From the NCBI GenBank assembly GCA_036389135.1, contig DASVQP010000108.1, positions 1 to 38,233 on the forward strand: a DNA stretch of 38,233 bases. The letters run 5' to 3'. Source of the stretch: Longimicrobium sp. (lineage in GTDB: Bacteria; Gemmatimonadota; Gemmatimonadetes; Longimicrobiales; Longimicrobiaceae). The notes beneath the pieces are model-generated. The model ran no database searches. It had not been told where the DNA came from and saw nothing but the letters and a program-made list of their open reading frames with translations. Each line of letters starts with the position of its first letter. Positions within the stretch are counted from its first letter, which is position 1. Shown one piece after another: positions 1 to 7,403 of the stretch. A program made the translations under genes and the position numbers.

Positions 1-160
1 CTTATAGGCGAGACCTCGACACGCGGGTCAGCATCCAGAGGATTCGTCCTGGACCGAAGCACACCGCCGCGCTCGTACTTCTCTCCCTATTCGTTTGCCG
101 CGAACGGGGGCAATATTCGTAGCGCAGCGGTGCGTGTCAGCGATACGATTATCCGTCGGC
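1..160. other. Non-coding stretch at window edge
   Basis: No convincing gene lies here. The short open frames crossing it show no family resemblance and no ribosome binding site. The stretch is less GC-rich than the genes and leads into the inverted repeat at 161-231. It may be the upstream region of a gene outside the window. Confidence 0.5.
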
Positions 161-231
161 GGAGTTATCCACAAGCCGCTGCGGGGAGTAACACGCCCCA
201 GGCACTCTCCTCGCGGCTCATGGATAACTCC
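161..231. repeat. Imperfect inverted repeat with DnaA-box-like TTATCCACA
   Basis: The left arm (161-188) begins GGAGTTATCCA and the right arm (205-231) ends TGGATAACTCC. The next bases also pair, with a few mismatches (AAGCCGC against GCGGCT). TTATCCACA at 165-173 equals the classical DnaA-box consensus, and the mirror copy on the other arm reads TTATCCATG. A third TTATCC lies at 149-154. The structure is visible directly; any role in DnaA binding or recombination is unproven. Confidence 0.55.
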
Positions 232-244
232 GGAGTAGCTATAA

Positions 245-278
245 GGGGGCAGCGAGGAACGAGCGGGGGTGAGGGCCC
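245..278 (-). repeat. R2 post-stop element, truncated copy
   Basis: Read on the minus strand this begins right after the stop codon of the lipoprotein gene and runs GGGGCCCTCACCCCCGCTCG, then a CTCGCTGCCCCC segment. This matches the other R2 elements, but the distal hairpin arm is missing. It may be a decayed copy cut off near the inverted repeat at 161-231. Confidence 0.6.
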
Positions 279-683
279 CTACCGCCTCCGCACCCGCAGC
301 ACCGCCTCGTAACTCGGCACCGGCTTGCCGATCTCACGTCCGGGCTGCACTTCGAGCACCTCGATCTCGTAGGCGCCGTACGATGCGCCTTTCGGCTCGT
401 CAGGCGTCGAGAGGATGGCGCGCGCGGCGGCGGTGCGCGGGGCGGTCAGCTGCACCTCCACCCGCGCGAATCCCGCGCGGATGCAGCGCGCGTTGATCGG
501 GCAGCGCGAGTCCTCCGTGACGCGCACGAAACCCACGCGCAGCCCCTCGTCACCTACCAGCGCCCCCTGGCCGGCGCGCAGGCGGAACTCCTCGTCCAGC
601 CCGGCGCGCACCTGCGTTCCGACGGGCGTGGTGGCGCAGGCGGAGACGATCAGCGCCAGGGCCAGCGTTTTCCAGACCTTCAT
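279..683 (-). CDS. Small putative lipoprotein, 134 aa
   Basis: The N-terminus is a lipoprotein signal: MKVWK, a hydrophobic stretch, then LIVSAC with the probable lipidated cysteine at residue 16. The mature part contains EDSRCPINARCIRAG near residues 57-71. Such SRCP-x(5)-C-x-x-AG cores occur in many uncharacterised exported bacterial proteins and suggest a small disulfide-linked beta domain. Anchoring in a membrane facing the periplasm is inferred. The start is supported by GAGGAG about 8 nt upstream of ATG. It lies downstream of the peptidoglycan hydrolase gene on the same strand, but a hairpin at 710-738 separates them, so cotranscription is uncertain. No enzymatic function can be assigned. 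Confidence 0.75.
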   Translation of the reverse strand: MKVWKTLALALIVSACATTPVGTQVRAGLDEEFRLRAGQGALVGDEGLRVGFVRVTEDSRCPINARCIRAGFARVEVQLTAPRTAAARAILSTPDEPKGASYGAYEIEVLEVQPGREIGKPVPSYEAVLRVRRR

Positions 684-709
684 CGATTCGCTCCTCGTGG
701 AAATGCGGC

Positions 710-738
710 GCGCCGGAGCCCGTGCGGGGTTCCGGCGC
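710..738 (-). terminator. Hairpin after the peptidoglycan hydrolase gene
   Basis: GCGCCGGA (710-717) pairs with TCCGGCGC (731-738), and inner bases can extend the stem. It lies between the hydrolase stop and the lipoprotein start on the minus strand. There is no U-tract, so termination efficiency is unclear. Confidence 0.4.
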
Positions 739-771
739 CTGTGGTACCTCGGTGACGGCCCCGGGTTTCAA

Positions 772-2451
772 TCAGGGGAGATCCTTCAGCCACGCCTCCG
801 CCTGCGCGGCAATCTTGTCCGCCTTGTCCAGGCCGTTCACCACCCGGCGGGCGTTGCGGAAGTCGCGCTGGTTGGCGTTCACGAACCGGTCCAGCCGCGC
901 CCCTGTGTACGCACCTCGCGTCATCCCGTCCACCAGCACCCACGCCGAGAGCGCGGGCCAGTTCATGAGCACCGGCGGAAGCAGCTCCAGGTGGATGCCG
1001 GACCGCTTCGCGTACTGACGGTAGTTGTTGCGCCCGGTGAGCTGCACGTAGCCCCGGCCCTTGAACAGCCGCCCGTCGCCGGGCTTCGTGTTCCCCAGGT
1101 CCGAGCGCCCCTCGTACGCCGCGCCGCTGGCGTACTCCTCCAGCGTGGCGAAGCGGTCGGACTCGTGCTCGGCCGTGGCGAGCACGTACGCCAGCTGCGG
1201 CCTGGAGAGCTTCTGCGCCGCGGCGACCTGGGCGATGGCGTCCACGCTGCGCGACCGGTTGGCGGCGCGCTCGCCGCGGCGGAACTCGTACTCGGGCGGG
1301 ATGTCCACGGCGAGCTTGCCCATGAACCCTTCCGGCGCCTGCGCGGCATCGGCCAGGCGGCGCGCGCCCGTCATGTCGATGGCGGCGTTGGAGGGGAGGC
1401 CCGCGGCGCTCCGAAAGATCTGCCAGGCGGCGTGCGTGCGCGGGCCCGCGGCGCCGTCCACGTCGTCGAGCGGGTTGAGGAGGTACACGGCGCCCAGCGC
1501 GCGCTGCACCGCCAGGGTCGTGTCGCCGCCCCACCCCGCGCCCACTCCGGTGATCTCGCGCAGGATCGCGATGGCTTCCTCCAGCGGCATGTCGCCGGAG
1601 CCCTGCGGAGGAGGCGCGGGGGGCGCGCTCGCGAGGTGCAGTGGCGCGGGCGTCGGTGCGGGCGGCGCGCCGAGGGCATCGAGCGCGGCCCAGCTCTGCG
1701 GACCGACGATGCCGTCCGGCACCATCTTCTGCTCGCGCTGGAAGCGGCGGACCGCCGCCTCCGTCTGCGGCCCGAAGACCCCGGCCGGCGACACGCCGAG
1801 CCGCTGCTGGACGACTTTGACCAGCGGGTGCGTCATTCCCCGGCGCAGCGTGGGTCGCCCGCCCGGGTGGGGCTCCTGCGCCGGGATCAGCGGCGGCGGT
1901 TCCGCGGTCATCGCCTTGGCGACCGCGGCTCGGAACTCCGTCATGCTGAAGACGGGGTCGGCTTTGCGTCCCGCGGGGAGCGCCCACTCGCGGTGCGCCA
2001 CGCAGAAGTCCGCCCCGGTGCCGATGTGCTTCAGGATCGCCGCCACGCCGCGCACGTATGCGTCCATCTGCACCTTGGGCCACGGAAAGTCCAGGTGCGT
2101 GCCGCGGTTCTCCGCTTCGATCCCGATGAAGCTGCGGTTCCCCGTCTTCGTCCCCTTCCACTCCCCCGGCCCCGCGTGGTTGCAGAAGCCGGCGGCGACC
2201 ACGTAGTAGGTGCCGTCGCGCCCCAACCCGAGCTGCGCCAGCGGGCCGGAGAGGTCGCTCCGTCCCTTCTTCAGCAGCTCCAGCGTGGGCATGTTCTCGT
2301 TGGACGCGGTGCCGGTGTGGTGGCACATCACGCCGACCACCTTGCCCATCTCCTTGCCCGGCACCCCGCGGTCTTCCCACCCCTTGGTCAGCGACACCTT
2401 GAGCCCGGCGTCGAGCAGCACCTTGGGCAGCCAGATCAGTCGGTTTTCCAT
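772..2451 (-). CDS. Multidomain peptidoglycan hydrolase: amidase, PG-binding and GH19-like domains
   Basis: This 559-aa protein has three parts. Residues 35-175 resemble an Amidase_2/PGRP-type N-acetylmuramoyl-L-alanine amidase: MCHHTGT (43-47), IGIEAEN (109-115), AHREW (152-156) and KADP (163-166) are likely zinc and catalytic positions. Residues 208-260 are a peptidoglycan-binding repeat (GVFGPQTEAAVRRFQ, then DGIVGPQSWAAL), and 308-352 look like a second, degenerate one after a Pro/Ala linker. Residues 403-555 resemble GH19 lysozyme/chitinase domains: AEHESDRF with Glu428 and Glu430, and GRLFKGRGYVQLTGRNNY. No signal peptide is visible, as in many endolysins. The start ATG at 2451 is chosen because it lies one base past the stop of the upstream membrane-protein gene, implying translational coupling. 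The likely role is cleavage of both peptide and glycan bonds of murein. Confidence 0.85.
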   Translation of the reverse strand: MENRLIWLPKVLLDAGLKVSLTKGWEDRGVPGKEMGKVVGVMCHHTGTASNENMPTLELLKKGRSDLSGPLAQLGLGRDGTYYVVAAGFCNHAGPGEWKGTKTGNRSFIGIEAENRGTHLDFPWPKVQMDAYVRGVAAILKHIGTGADFCVAHREWALPAGRKADPVFSMTEFRAAVAKAMTAEPPPLIPAQEPHPGGRPTLRRGMTHPLVKVVQQRLGVSPAGVFGPQTEAAVRRFQREQKMVPDGIVGPQSWAALDALGAPPAPTPAPLHLASAPPAPPPQGSGDMPLEEAIAILREITGVGAGWGGDTTLAVQRALGAVYLLNPLDDVDGAAGPRTHAAWQIFRSAAGLPSNAAIDMTGARRLADAAQAPEGFMGKLAVDIPPEYEFRRGERAANRSRSVDAIAQVAAAQKLSRPQLAYVLATAEHESDRFATLEEYASGAAYEGRSDLGNTKPGDGRLFKGRGYVQLTGRNNYRQYAKRSGIHLELLPPVLMNWPALSAWVLVDGMTRGAYTGARLDRFVNANQRDFRNARRVVNGLDKADKIAAQAEAWLKDLP

Positions 2452-2452
2452 G

Positions 2453-3679
2453 TTACTCGACGCCTCCGTGCGCCGGGGGAAGCTGCTCGTCCGAGGTGGG
2501 CACGTCGACAACCGCGCCGCAGCCGTCCAGCTCGTCGTCCGCGCCGTGCGCCGCGCCACAGGACGCCAGCAACGCCGCCGACGCGCCGGAGCCGACGGCC
2601 GCGGCGGCGCCCGACGGGAACGCGGCCGCCGCGGCGGGAGCCTGGGGCGGCGTCCCCCCTGACCCCGCGGTTGGAAGCTTGTCGTTCTTCCGGTCCTCGG
2701 AGCCCTCGTTCGGGCTCTTCTCGTTCGGCTTCACGGTGGAGCGGATCACCATCACCTTGTTCAGCATGTCGAACCAGAAGGGCGCGCCCATGGTGGCGGC
2801 GAACGCCGTCATCAACCATCCTATCACGGGGACGACCCACCACACCCAGAAATCCTTGACTGGATCGGGTCCCCGTGGCCGGACCTCCCGCCTCGACCAT
2901 CCGATGGGGAGTTGGATCGAATTCAGCTGGGCGCGCGCCTCCTCGTAGCCGATGCCGGCGGTACTCCCAGCCGCATTCAGCGCCCCCGCGGCAGCCACCG
3001 CGGCGTCACGCGCGCCGGTGTCGTGGTACAGGTGCCGTGCGATCGCGGTCGTGTCGATGTTCAGCGTGACGGCCACGAAGAGGCCGATGACGAAGAGCAC
3101 GCGGTGCGTCGACCGCTTGTACCAGCCGGAGACGCGGTCCATCGAGCTGTCGTACCACGCCTCCAGATTCGCCTGGGCGCGGTTCAGGTCTCCCTGCGCC
3201 GAGTCGATCGCGGTGAGCAGGGCGCGCTGTACCTTTTCGTTCTGCAGGCTCCCGACGCCGTCGCGAAGCGATTGCAGCGAGATGATGGGTGCCCCGCCGG
3301 AGCTGTTCTCAGGGGTGATGTCGCGGCCCCGCACGGCCAGGTCCATCAGCGCCACGGCGAAGCTGCGCGAAGGGATGTAAGAGGGCATCTTGCCCCCGCG
3401 CGCCAGCGCCCACGGCCGCGCCTGGCCGTCGCGCGCGATCCGCACCGTGTCGTAGTCGTTCTCGTACAGCGCGGCGACGAGCGGATGGTTGAACAGGTCC
3501 CTCGCGAGACCGTTCCCCTCCCGGTCGGCCAGCAGCTCGCGGATGCCGTGCTCCAGGTGCGCCGCGCGCGTCTTGAGCACCGATTCGATCCCCTCGCGGA
3601 TCGCCGAGCAGATGATGCTGACCAGGATGAACACGAAGATGACGCCGACGGCGACGTCGAGGATGGTGGAGCCGAACAT
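2453..3679 (-). CDS. Membrane protein coupled to the peptidoglycan hydrolase, 408 aa
   Basis: I do not recognise a named family. Residues 2-28 form an N-terminal membrane helix (VGVIFVFILVSIICSA), followed by a charged region of about 175 residues. A second membrane segment, VLFVIGLFVAVTLNI, comes next. A third, WWVVPVIGWLMTAFAATMG, is followed by GAPFWFDMLNKVMVIRS. The C-terminal ~80 residues are low-complexity Ala/Gly/Pro/Ser with three cysteines. ATG at 3679 is preceded by GAGGAA at suitable spacing; a longer open frame upstream lacks support. The stop is one base from the hydrolase start. A holin-like, anchoring or export role for the partner enzyme is only an inference from that coupling. 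Confidence 0.75.
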   Translation of the reverse strand: MFGSTILDVAVGVIFVFILVSIICSAIREGIESVLKTRAAHLEHGIRELLADREGNGLARDLFNHPLVAALYENDYDTVRIARDGQARPWALARGGKMPSYIPSRSFAVALMDLAVRGRDITPENSSGGAPIISLQSLRDGVGSLQNEKVQRALLTAIDSAQGDLNRAQANLEAWYDSSMDRVSGWYKRSTHRVLFVIGLFVAVTLNIDTTAIARHLYHDTGARDAAVAAAGALNAAGSTAGIGYEEARAQLNSIQLPIGWSRREVRPRGPDPVKDFWVWWVVPVIGWLMTAFAATMGAPFWFDMLNKVMVIRSTVKPNEKSPNEGSEDRKNDKLPTAGSGGTPPQAPAAAAAFPSGAAAAVGSGASAALLASCGAAHGADDELDGCGAVVDVPTSDEQLPPAHGGVE

Positions 3680-3840
3680 GGAGGGTTCCTCGCGGATGGA
3701 GGGAGCACTGCGGGATCTACAGGATGTGGCGCGAAAAGCCATCAATCAAGCCTCTCGTACGCAGCGCGGCGCCAGAGGGTTGGATGGACAGCCGCAAGTG
3801 ATTTCCATTCCGGCCCATGGAAGACCCGGGAGGATGGCGT

Positions 3841-3877
3841 GAGGGCCCGGCGAAGCAGTTTCGCCGGGCCCTCGATT
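3841..3877 (-). terminator. 14-bp stem hairpin downstream of the hydroxyacyl-CoA dehydrogenase gene
   Basis: GAGGGCCCGGCGAA (3841-3854) pairs perfectly with TTCGCCGGGCCCTC (3860-3873) around a 5-nt loop. It follows the dehydrogenase stop on the minus strand. The run of T (GATTTT) is on the plus-strand side, so as a minus-strand terminator it lacks a U-tract; it probably still insulates the two transcription units. Confidence 0.6.
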
Positions 3878-3904
3878 TTCGCGATGTCGTGCGGCGCGCC
3901 GGTC

Positions 3905-4789
3905 TCAGACCAGCTTCATCGCCACCGGCTCGGTGCCGCTGTAGTCGTAGAAGCCCTTCCCCGTCTTGCGCCCGAAGTAGCCGAGCGAGATCATGCGCTT
4001 GAGGAGCGGGGGAGAGGCGTAACGCTTCTCCTTGTACTCCTTGTACATGATGTCGCCGATCTTGTCGAGCGTGTCGAGGCCCACGAAGTCGGAGAGGATG
4101 AAGGGGCCCATCGGGTAGCCGGTGCCCAGCTTCATCCCCTTGTCGATGTCCTCGATGGTCGCCACGCCCTGCTCCAGCGCGCGGATGGCGTCCATCATGT
4201 ACGGCACCAGCAGGAGGTTGACGACGAACCCCGAGTTGTCCTTGCAGACGATGGGCTCCTTCCCCAGCGACGCCGCGAAGTCGAAGGCGGTCTGGAACAC
4301 GGCCGCGTCGGTGGCGATGGTCTTCACCACCTCCACCAGCTTCATCACGGGGACGGGGTTGAAGAAGTGCAGCCCCACCATGCGCTCCGGACGCTTGGTG
4401 GCGGCGGCCATGTCCGCGATGGTGAGCGAGGAGGTGTTGGAGGCGAAGATCGTCTCCGGGCCGCACACCTCGTCCAGCGTCTTCCACATCTGGTTCTTGA
4501 GCTCGAGGTCCTCCACCACGGCCTCGATGATGATGTCGCACTCCGCGAGGTCCTCCAGCTTCGTGGTGCCGCGCAGCCGCCCGACGATGGCGTCGCGGTC
4601 CTCGGCGGCCAGCTTCCCCTTGTCGACCGACTTCCCGAGCTGCTTCGAGATGCCGCCGATCCCACGCTCGCACACCTCGTCGGACACTTCGCGGACGATC
4701 GTCTCGTACCCGGCCGCGGCGCACACCTGTGCGATCCCGCTCCCCATCAGCCCGCACCCCAGAACCCCCACGCGCTTGATCTCGGCCAT
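3905..4789 (-). CDS. 3-hydroxyacyl-CoA (3-hydroxybutyryl-CoA) dehydrogenase
   Basis: The 294-aa protein has the usual length and layout of single-function 3-hydroxybutyryl-CoA dehydrogenases (Hbd/PaaH/FadB2 type). The N-terminal Rossmann fold shows GVLGCGLMGSGIAQ (residues 8-21) and DIIIEAVVEDLELK. ASNTSSL and GLHFFNPVPVMKLVE carry the catalytic Ser/His region, and NSGFVVNLLLVP starts the helical C-terminal domain, ending FGRKTGKGFYDY. It oxidises (S)-3-hydroxyacyl-CoA with NAD(P). The acetyl-CoA acetyltransferase two genes upstream on the same strand catalyses the adjacent step of butanoyl-CoA/beta-oxidation metabolism. AGGGAG precedes the ATG. The gene symbol is left open because hbd, paaH and fadB2 products cannot be told apart by eye. 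Confidence 0.93.
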   Translation of the reverse strand: MAEIKRVGVLGCGLMGSGIAQVCAAAGYETIVREVSDEVCERGIGGISKQLGKSVDKGKLAAEDRDAIVGRLRGTTKLEDLAECDIIIEAVVEDLELKNQMWKTLDEVCGPETIFASNTSSLTIADMAAATKRPERMVGLHFFNPVPVMKLVEVVKTIATDAAVFQTAFDFAASLGKEPIVCKDNSGFVVNLLLVPYMMDAIRALEQGVATIEDIDKGMKLGTGYPMGPFILSDFVGLDTLDKIGDIMYKEYKEKRYASPPLLKRMISLGYFGRKTGKGFYDYSGTEPVAMKLV

Positions 4790-4862
4790 CCGGCGACTCC
4801 CTTGTTGGATATGTTAGGAACTGAAGTGCGTTAGTGCGCACAGACCCGTCATCCGGTTTTAT

Positions 4863-5057
4863 TGTCATCCTGAGCGACGCGCTTCACTGTCCTCGCCTCG
4901 GCGCCAAACCATGGCGCGGAGCGAAGGATTCTACTGCGCGTGCCGAGGGGCCCGTCGTCACCGCCGTCCTCTTGCCTCACCGGCTAGATCCTTCGGTCGC
5001 CGCAGGAGTACGGCGCGCCACGCCGACTCCGATCGGGCGGGCTCCCTCAGGATGACA
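4863..5057. repeat. R7: 195-bp MITE-like element with 12-bp terminal inverted repeats
   Basis: The ends are TGTCATCCTGAG (4863-4874) and CTCAGGATGACA (5046-5057), perfect inverted repeats. Inside is a second, imperfect pair: GCGAAGGATT and ATCCTTCGGTCGC. No coding frame in it looks real. It occupies most of the gap between two minus-strand genes. A lone CTCAGGATGACA end occurs again at 7475-7486. Size, terminal repeats and lack of genes resemble a non-autonomous mobile element or a large RNA hairpin. Confidence 0.6.
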
Positions 5058-5089
5058 TAAGGGGGTGCTCACGCGCTCACGCACTGCTT

Positions 5090-5902
5090 TTAGATCCCCA
5101 GCTGCCGCCGCCAGTCCGGGCGCTGCGGTGGCTTGGGGAGCTCGCCGTGCTCCACGCGGTCGAGAAAGGCTTCCAGGCGGTCCTGCACGCTGCCCGCGAC
5201 GCCGCGATAGATGCCGCGCGCAAGGAGCATGGCGGCGCCGAAGATGGGAAACCCGAGCAGGAGCGTGGGGTCAGGCCCCATCATCGCCAGCGCGGTGCCG
5301 ATGGCGGCCCCGCCCCCGCCCCCGCCGACCACCCCGCCCACCGTAAGCCCCGTGCGCATGGTGCCGAGTGGAACGGAGACCTCCACGAACGCCGAGTCCT
5401 GGTCCAGCGGCGAGACGTGCACGTCCACGGTTTTGAGGTCGAGCGTGGCGGCGCGCGAGCCGATCTTGGCGGCCGCGCGGCCCAGCGAGGCGCCGATCCC
5501 GGTGCCGCGCACGTAGCGGGTGCGGTCCGGAAAACGGCGCTGCACCACCATGAACTCGCACTTCACCAGGTACTCTTCCAGCGACATCCCCAGCGGCGCG
5601 GCGGGACGGCGGATGGTGCGCGAGGCGCGGACGGTGTCCGGCCCCATGACGCTCACCATCACCCCCTTCTGCTCCCGCGGCAGCCCGCGCACCTCGGCGA
5701 TGGCGCGGCGGACGTGCGCAGGCTCCAGCCCCAGCTCCTTCCCGATCCGCATCACCTCCGCCTCCGGCAGCCCCTCCTCCGCGTCGCCGCGGGCGAACTG
5801 CAGCTCCGTGGCGCGCCGGATCACCGCCTCCAGCTCCTGGCTGGAGACGCGCCGGAGGCCGGTGCCCGGCTCGGGGGATGGTTTGGAGGGGAGATCGGGC
5901 AT
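5090..5902 (-). CDS. Unknown protein with helical N-terminal domain and two membrane segments, 270 aa
   Basis: I cannot place this in a named family. Residues 20-75 look like a helical bundle (SQELEAVIRRATELQF, then EAEVMRIGKELGLEPAHVRRAIAE), which resembles a small HTH-like or regulatory module. The middle, about residues 80-170, is mixed alpha/beta. Two hydrophobic stretches follow: GLTVGGVVGGGGGGAAIGTA with an unusual run of five glycines, and LLLGFPIFGAAMLLARGIY. The C-terminus is charged. No clear Shine-Dalgarno motif precedes ATG 5902; instead the heptamer repeat R5 begins 6 nt upstream and contributes AGGA motifs. It lies between two fatty-acyl-CoA genes on the same strand, which may or may not be meaningful. 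Confidence 0.7.
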   Translation of the reverse strand: MPDLPSKPSPEPGTGLRRVSSQELEAVIRRATELQFARGDAEEGLPEAEVMRIGKELGLEPAHVRRAIAEVRGLPREQKGVMVSVMGPDTVRASRTIRRPAAPLGMSLEEYLVKCEFMVVQRRFPDRTRYVRGTGIGASLGRAAAKIGSRAATLDLKTVDVHVSPLDQDSAFVEVSVPLGTMRTGLTVGGVVGGGGGGAAIGTALAMMGPDPTLLLGFPIFGAAMLLARGIYRGVAGSVQDRLEAFLDRVEHGELPKPPQRPDWRRQLGI

Positions 5903-5908
5903 AAACCG

Positions 5909-5998
5909 AAGTGCTAAGTCCTAAGTGCTAAGTCCTGAGTGCTGGAACACCGCGTGAACACAGATGCAGCCCGGCACTTAGCACTTAGCACTCTGGAC
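5909..5998. repeat. R5: heptamer array forming an inverted repeat
   Basis: Positions 5909-5943 are five consecutive heptamers of the form (A/G)AGT(G/C)CT. After a 29-nt spacer, 5973-5998 carries the complementary heptamers (GCACTTA repeated). The whole forms a long hairpin that starts 6 nt upstream of the 5902 start codon and ends 9 nt before the acetyltransferase stop. It could be a protein-binding array, a terminator for the acetyltransferase gene, or a slippage product. Confidence 0.7.
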
Positions 5999-6007
5999 TG
6001 CCGTTGA

Positions 6008-7246
6008 TCAATCCGCCGCGATCGCCGCTTCCGCGGCGGCCGGAAACGCCTCCACCACCACCGCGATCCCCTGGCCGCCGCCGATGCAGGCGCTCCCCAG
6101 GCCGAAGCGCTTCCCCTGGCGGCGCAGCTCGTGGAGGAGGTGCACGGTGATCCGCGCGCCGCTCATCCCCAGCGGGTGGCTCATGGCGATGGCGCCGCCC
6201 GAGACGTTGGTGCGTTCGCGGTCCAGGCCCAGCTCCTTTTCGACCGCGCAGTACTGCGACGCGAACGCCTCGTTGATCTCCACCAGGTCCATCTGGTCCA
6301 GGCTCATGTCGCCGCGCTTGAGGGCGAGGCGCGAGGCCGGCGCCGGGCCGATCCCCATGTGCTTGGGGTCCACGCCCGCGATCCCCCACGAAACCAGGCG
6401 GCCGATGGGCTGCAGGCCGTTGCGGCGCGCGTAGGCCTCAGACGCGATCAGCACCGCCGCGCCGCCGTCGCCGATGCCGGAGGCGTTGCCGGCGGTGACG
6501 GTGCCGCCCTCCTTGAAGTACGGCTTCAGCTTGCCGAGCATCTCCATCGTCGTCTCGGGACGCATGTGCTCGTCGCAGCGGAACTCCGTCTCGCCCTTGC
6601 GGCTCTTGAGCGTGATGGGGACGATCTCGCTGTCGAAGCGGTTCTGCTCGCACGCCACCTTGGCGAGCTGTTGGCTGCGATGCGCGTACTCGTCCACCTG
6701 CGCGCGGGTGATGCCGTAGTGGTCGGCCAGGTTCTCGGCCGTCACCGCCATCGAACAGCCGGCAAAGGTGTCGGTGAGCGCCTCCCACAGCGAGTCCTCG
6801 TACAGCTTGCCGACCGGCCCCAGCCGCTGCTCGCCCCACCGCGCGCCGCGGATGACGTGCGGCGCCTGGCTCATCGACTCGGTGCCGCCGCACAGCGCGA
6901 CCTCGGCCTCGCCCAGCATGATCTCCATGGCGCCGGAGATGATGGCCTGGAACCCCGAGCCGCACAGGCGGTTCAGCGTAAGCGCGGGGGTGTCCTGCGT
7001 CAGCCCGGCGCGCAGGCCGATGTGGCGGGCGAGGTAGATGGCGTCCGACGAGGTCTGCAGCGCGTTGCCGAAGACGACGTGGCCCACCTCCTCCGCCGGT
7101 ACGCCGCCGCGCTCCAGCGCCGCCTTCGCGGCGAAGACGCCGAGGTCGGTCGCGGAAAAGTCTTTGAGAGAGCCGCCGAACGTCCCCATTCCGGTGCGGG
7201 CGGCGGAAAGGAACACGACTTCGGTGTCTTTGCCCTGGGTTGCCAT
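6008..7246 (-). CDS. Acetyl-CoA C-acetyltransferase (thiolase)
   Basis: Biosynthetic-type thiolase of 412 aa. The acyl-accepting cysteine lies in NRLCGSGFQAI (near residue 92), preceded by LARHIGLRAGL. EINEAFASQ, SHPLGMSGARI and SACIGGGQGIA give the remaining catalytic His and Cys. The usual GHPLGxSG reads SHPLGMSG here, a conservative change beside the conserved His. It condenses two acetyl-CoA to acetoacetyl-CoA or works in reverse in beta-oxidation, next to the dehydrogenase encoded at 3905-4789. ATG 7246 is chosen over GTG 7255 because AGGAAG lies about 8 nt upstream of the ATG and overlaps the GTG. phaA, atoB and fadA-like names cannot be separated from sequence alone. Confidence 0.93.
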   Translation of the reverse strand: MATQGKDTEVVFLSAARTGMGTFGGSLKDFSATDLGVFAAKAALERGGVPAEEVGHVVFGNALQTSSDAIYLARHIGLRAGLTQDTPALTLNRLCGSGFQAIISGAMEIMLGEAEVALCGGTESMSQAPHVIRGARWGEQRLGPVGKLYEDSLWEALTDTFAGCSMAVTAENLADHYGITRAQVDEYAHRSQQLAKVACEQNRFDSEIVPITLKSRKGETEFRCDEHMRPETTMEMLGKLKPYFKEGGTVTAGNASGIGDGGAAVLIASEAYARRNGLQPIGRLVSWGIAGVDPKHMGIGPAPASRLALKRGDMSLDQMDLVEINEAFASQYCAVEKELGLDRERTNVSGGAIAMSHPLGMSGARITVHLLHELRRQGKRFGLGSACIGGGQGIAVVVEAFPAAAEAAIAAD

Positions 7247-7403
7247 TGTGCTCACTTCCTATGAGGTGCGGTCGCTACGGAGCACGACAATATGCCCGCG
7301 CCGCGGGGTGCGTCGCAAGCGGTGGCCGGGGCACGGCCGTGGCGCGGCGGATGCTCCCGTAAAGCGGCTGTGCACATTATCTTGTGTGCGTGCGCCCGGG
7401 GTG

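Noticed and set aside
161-231. Chromosomal replication origin
   Set aside because: One consensus DnaA box and partial mirrors are not enough; no AT-rich unwinding region, dnaA or dnaN is visible.
415-2859. An 814-codon open frame on the plus strand
   Set aside because: It lies antisense to the peptidoglycan hydrolase and membrane-protein genes, is Arg/Ala/Gly-biased without domain motifs, and is the usual by-product of high-GC codon use on the other strand.
4834-5055. Open frame of 73 codons inside R7
   Set aside because: It coincides with a repeat element, has no ribosome binding site and no family resemblance.
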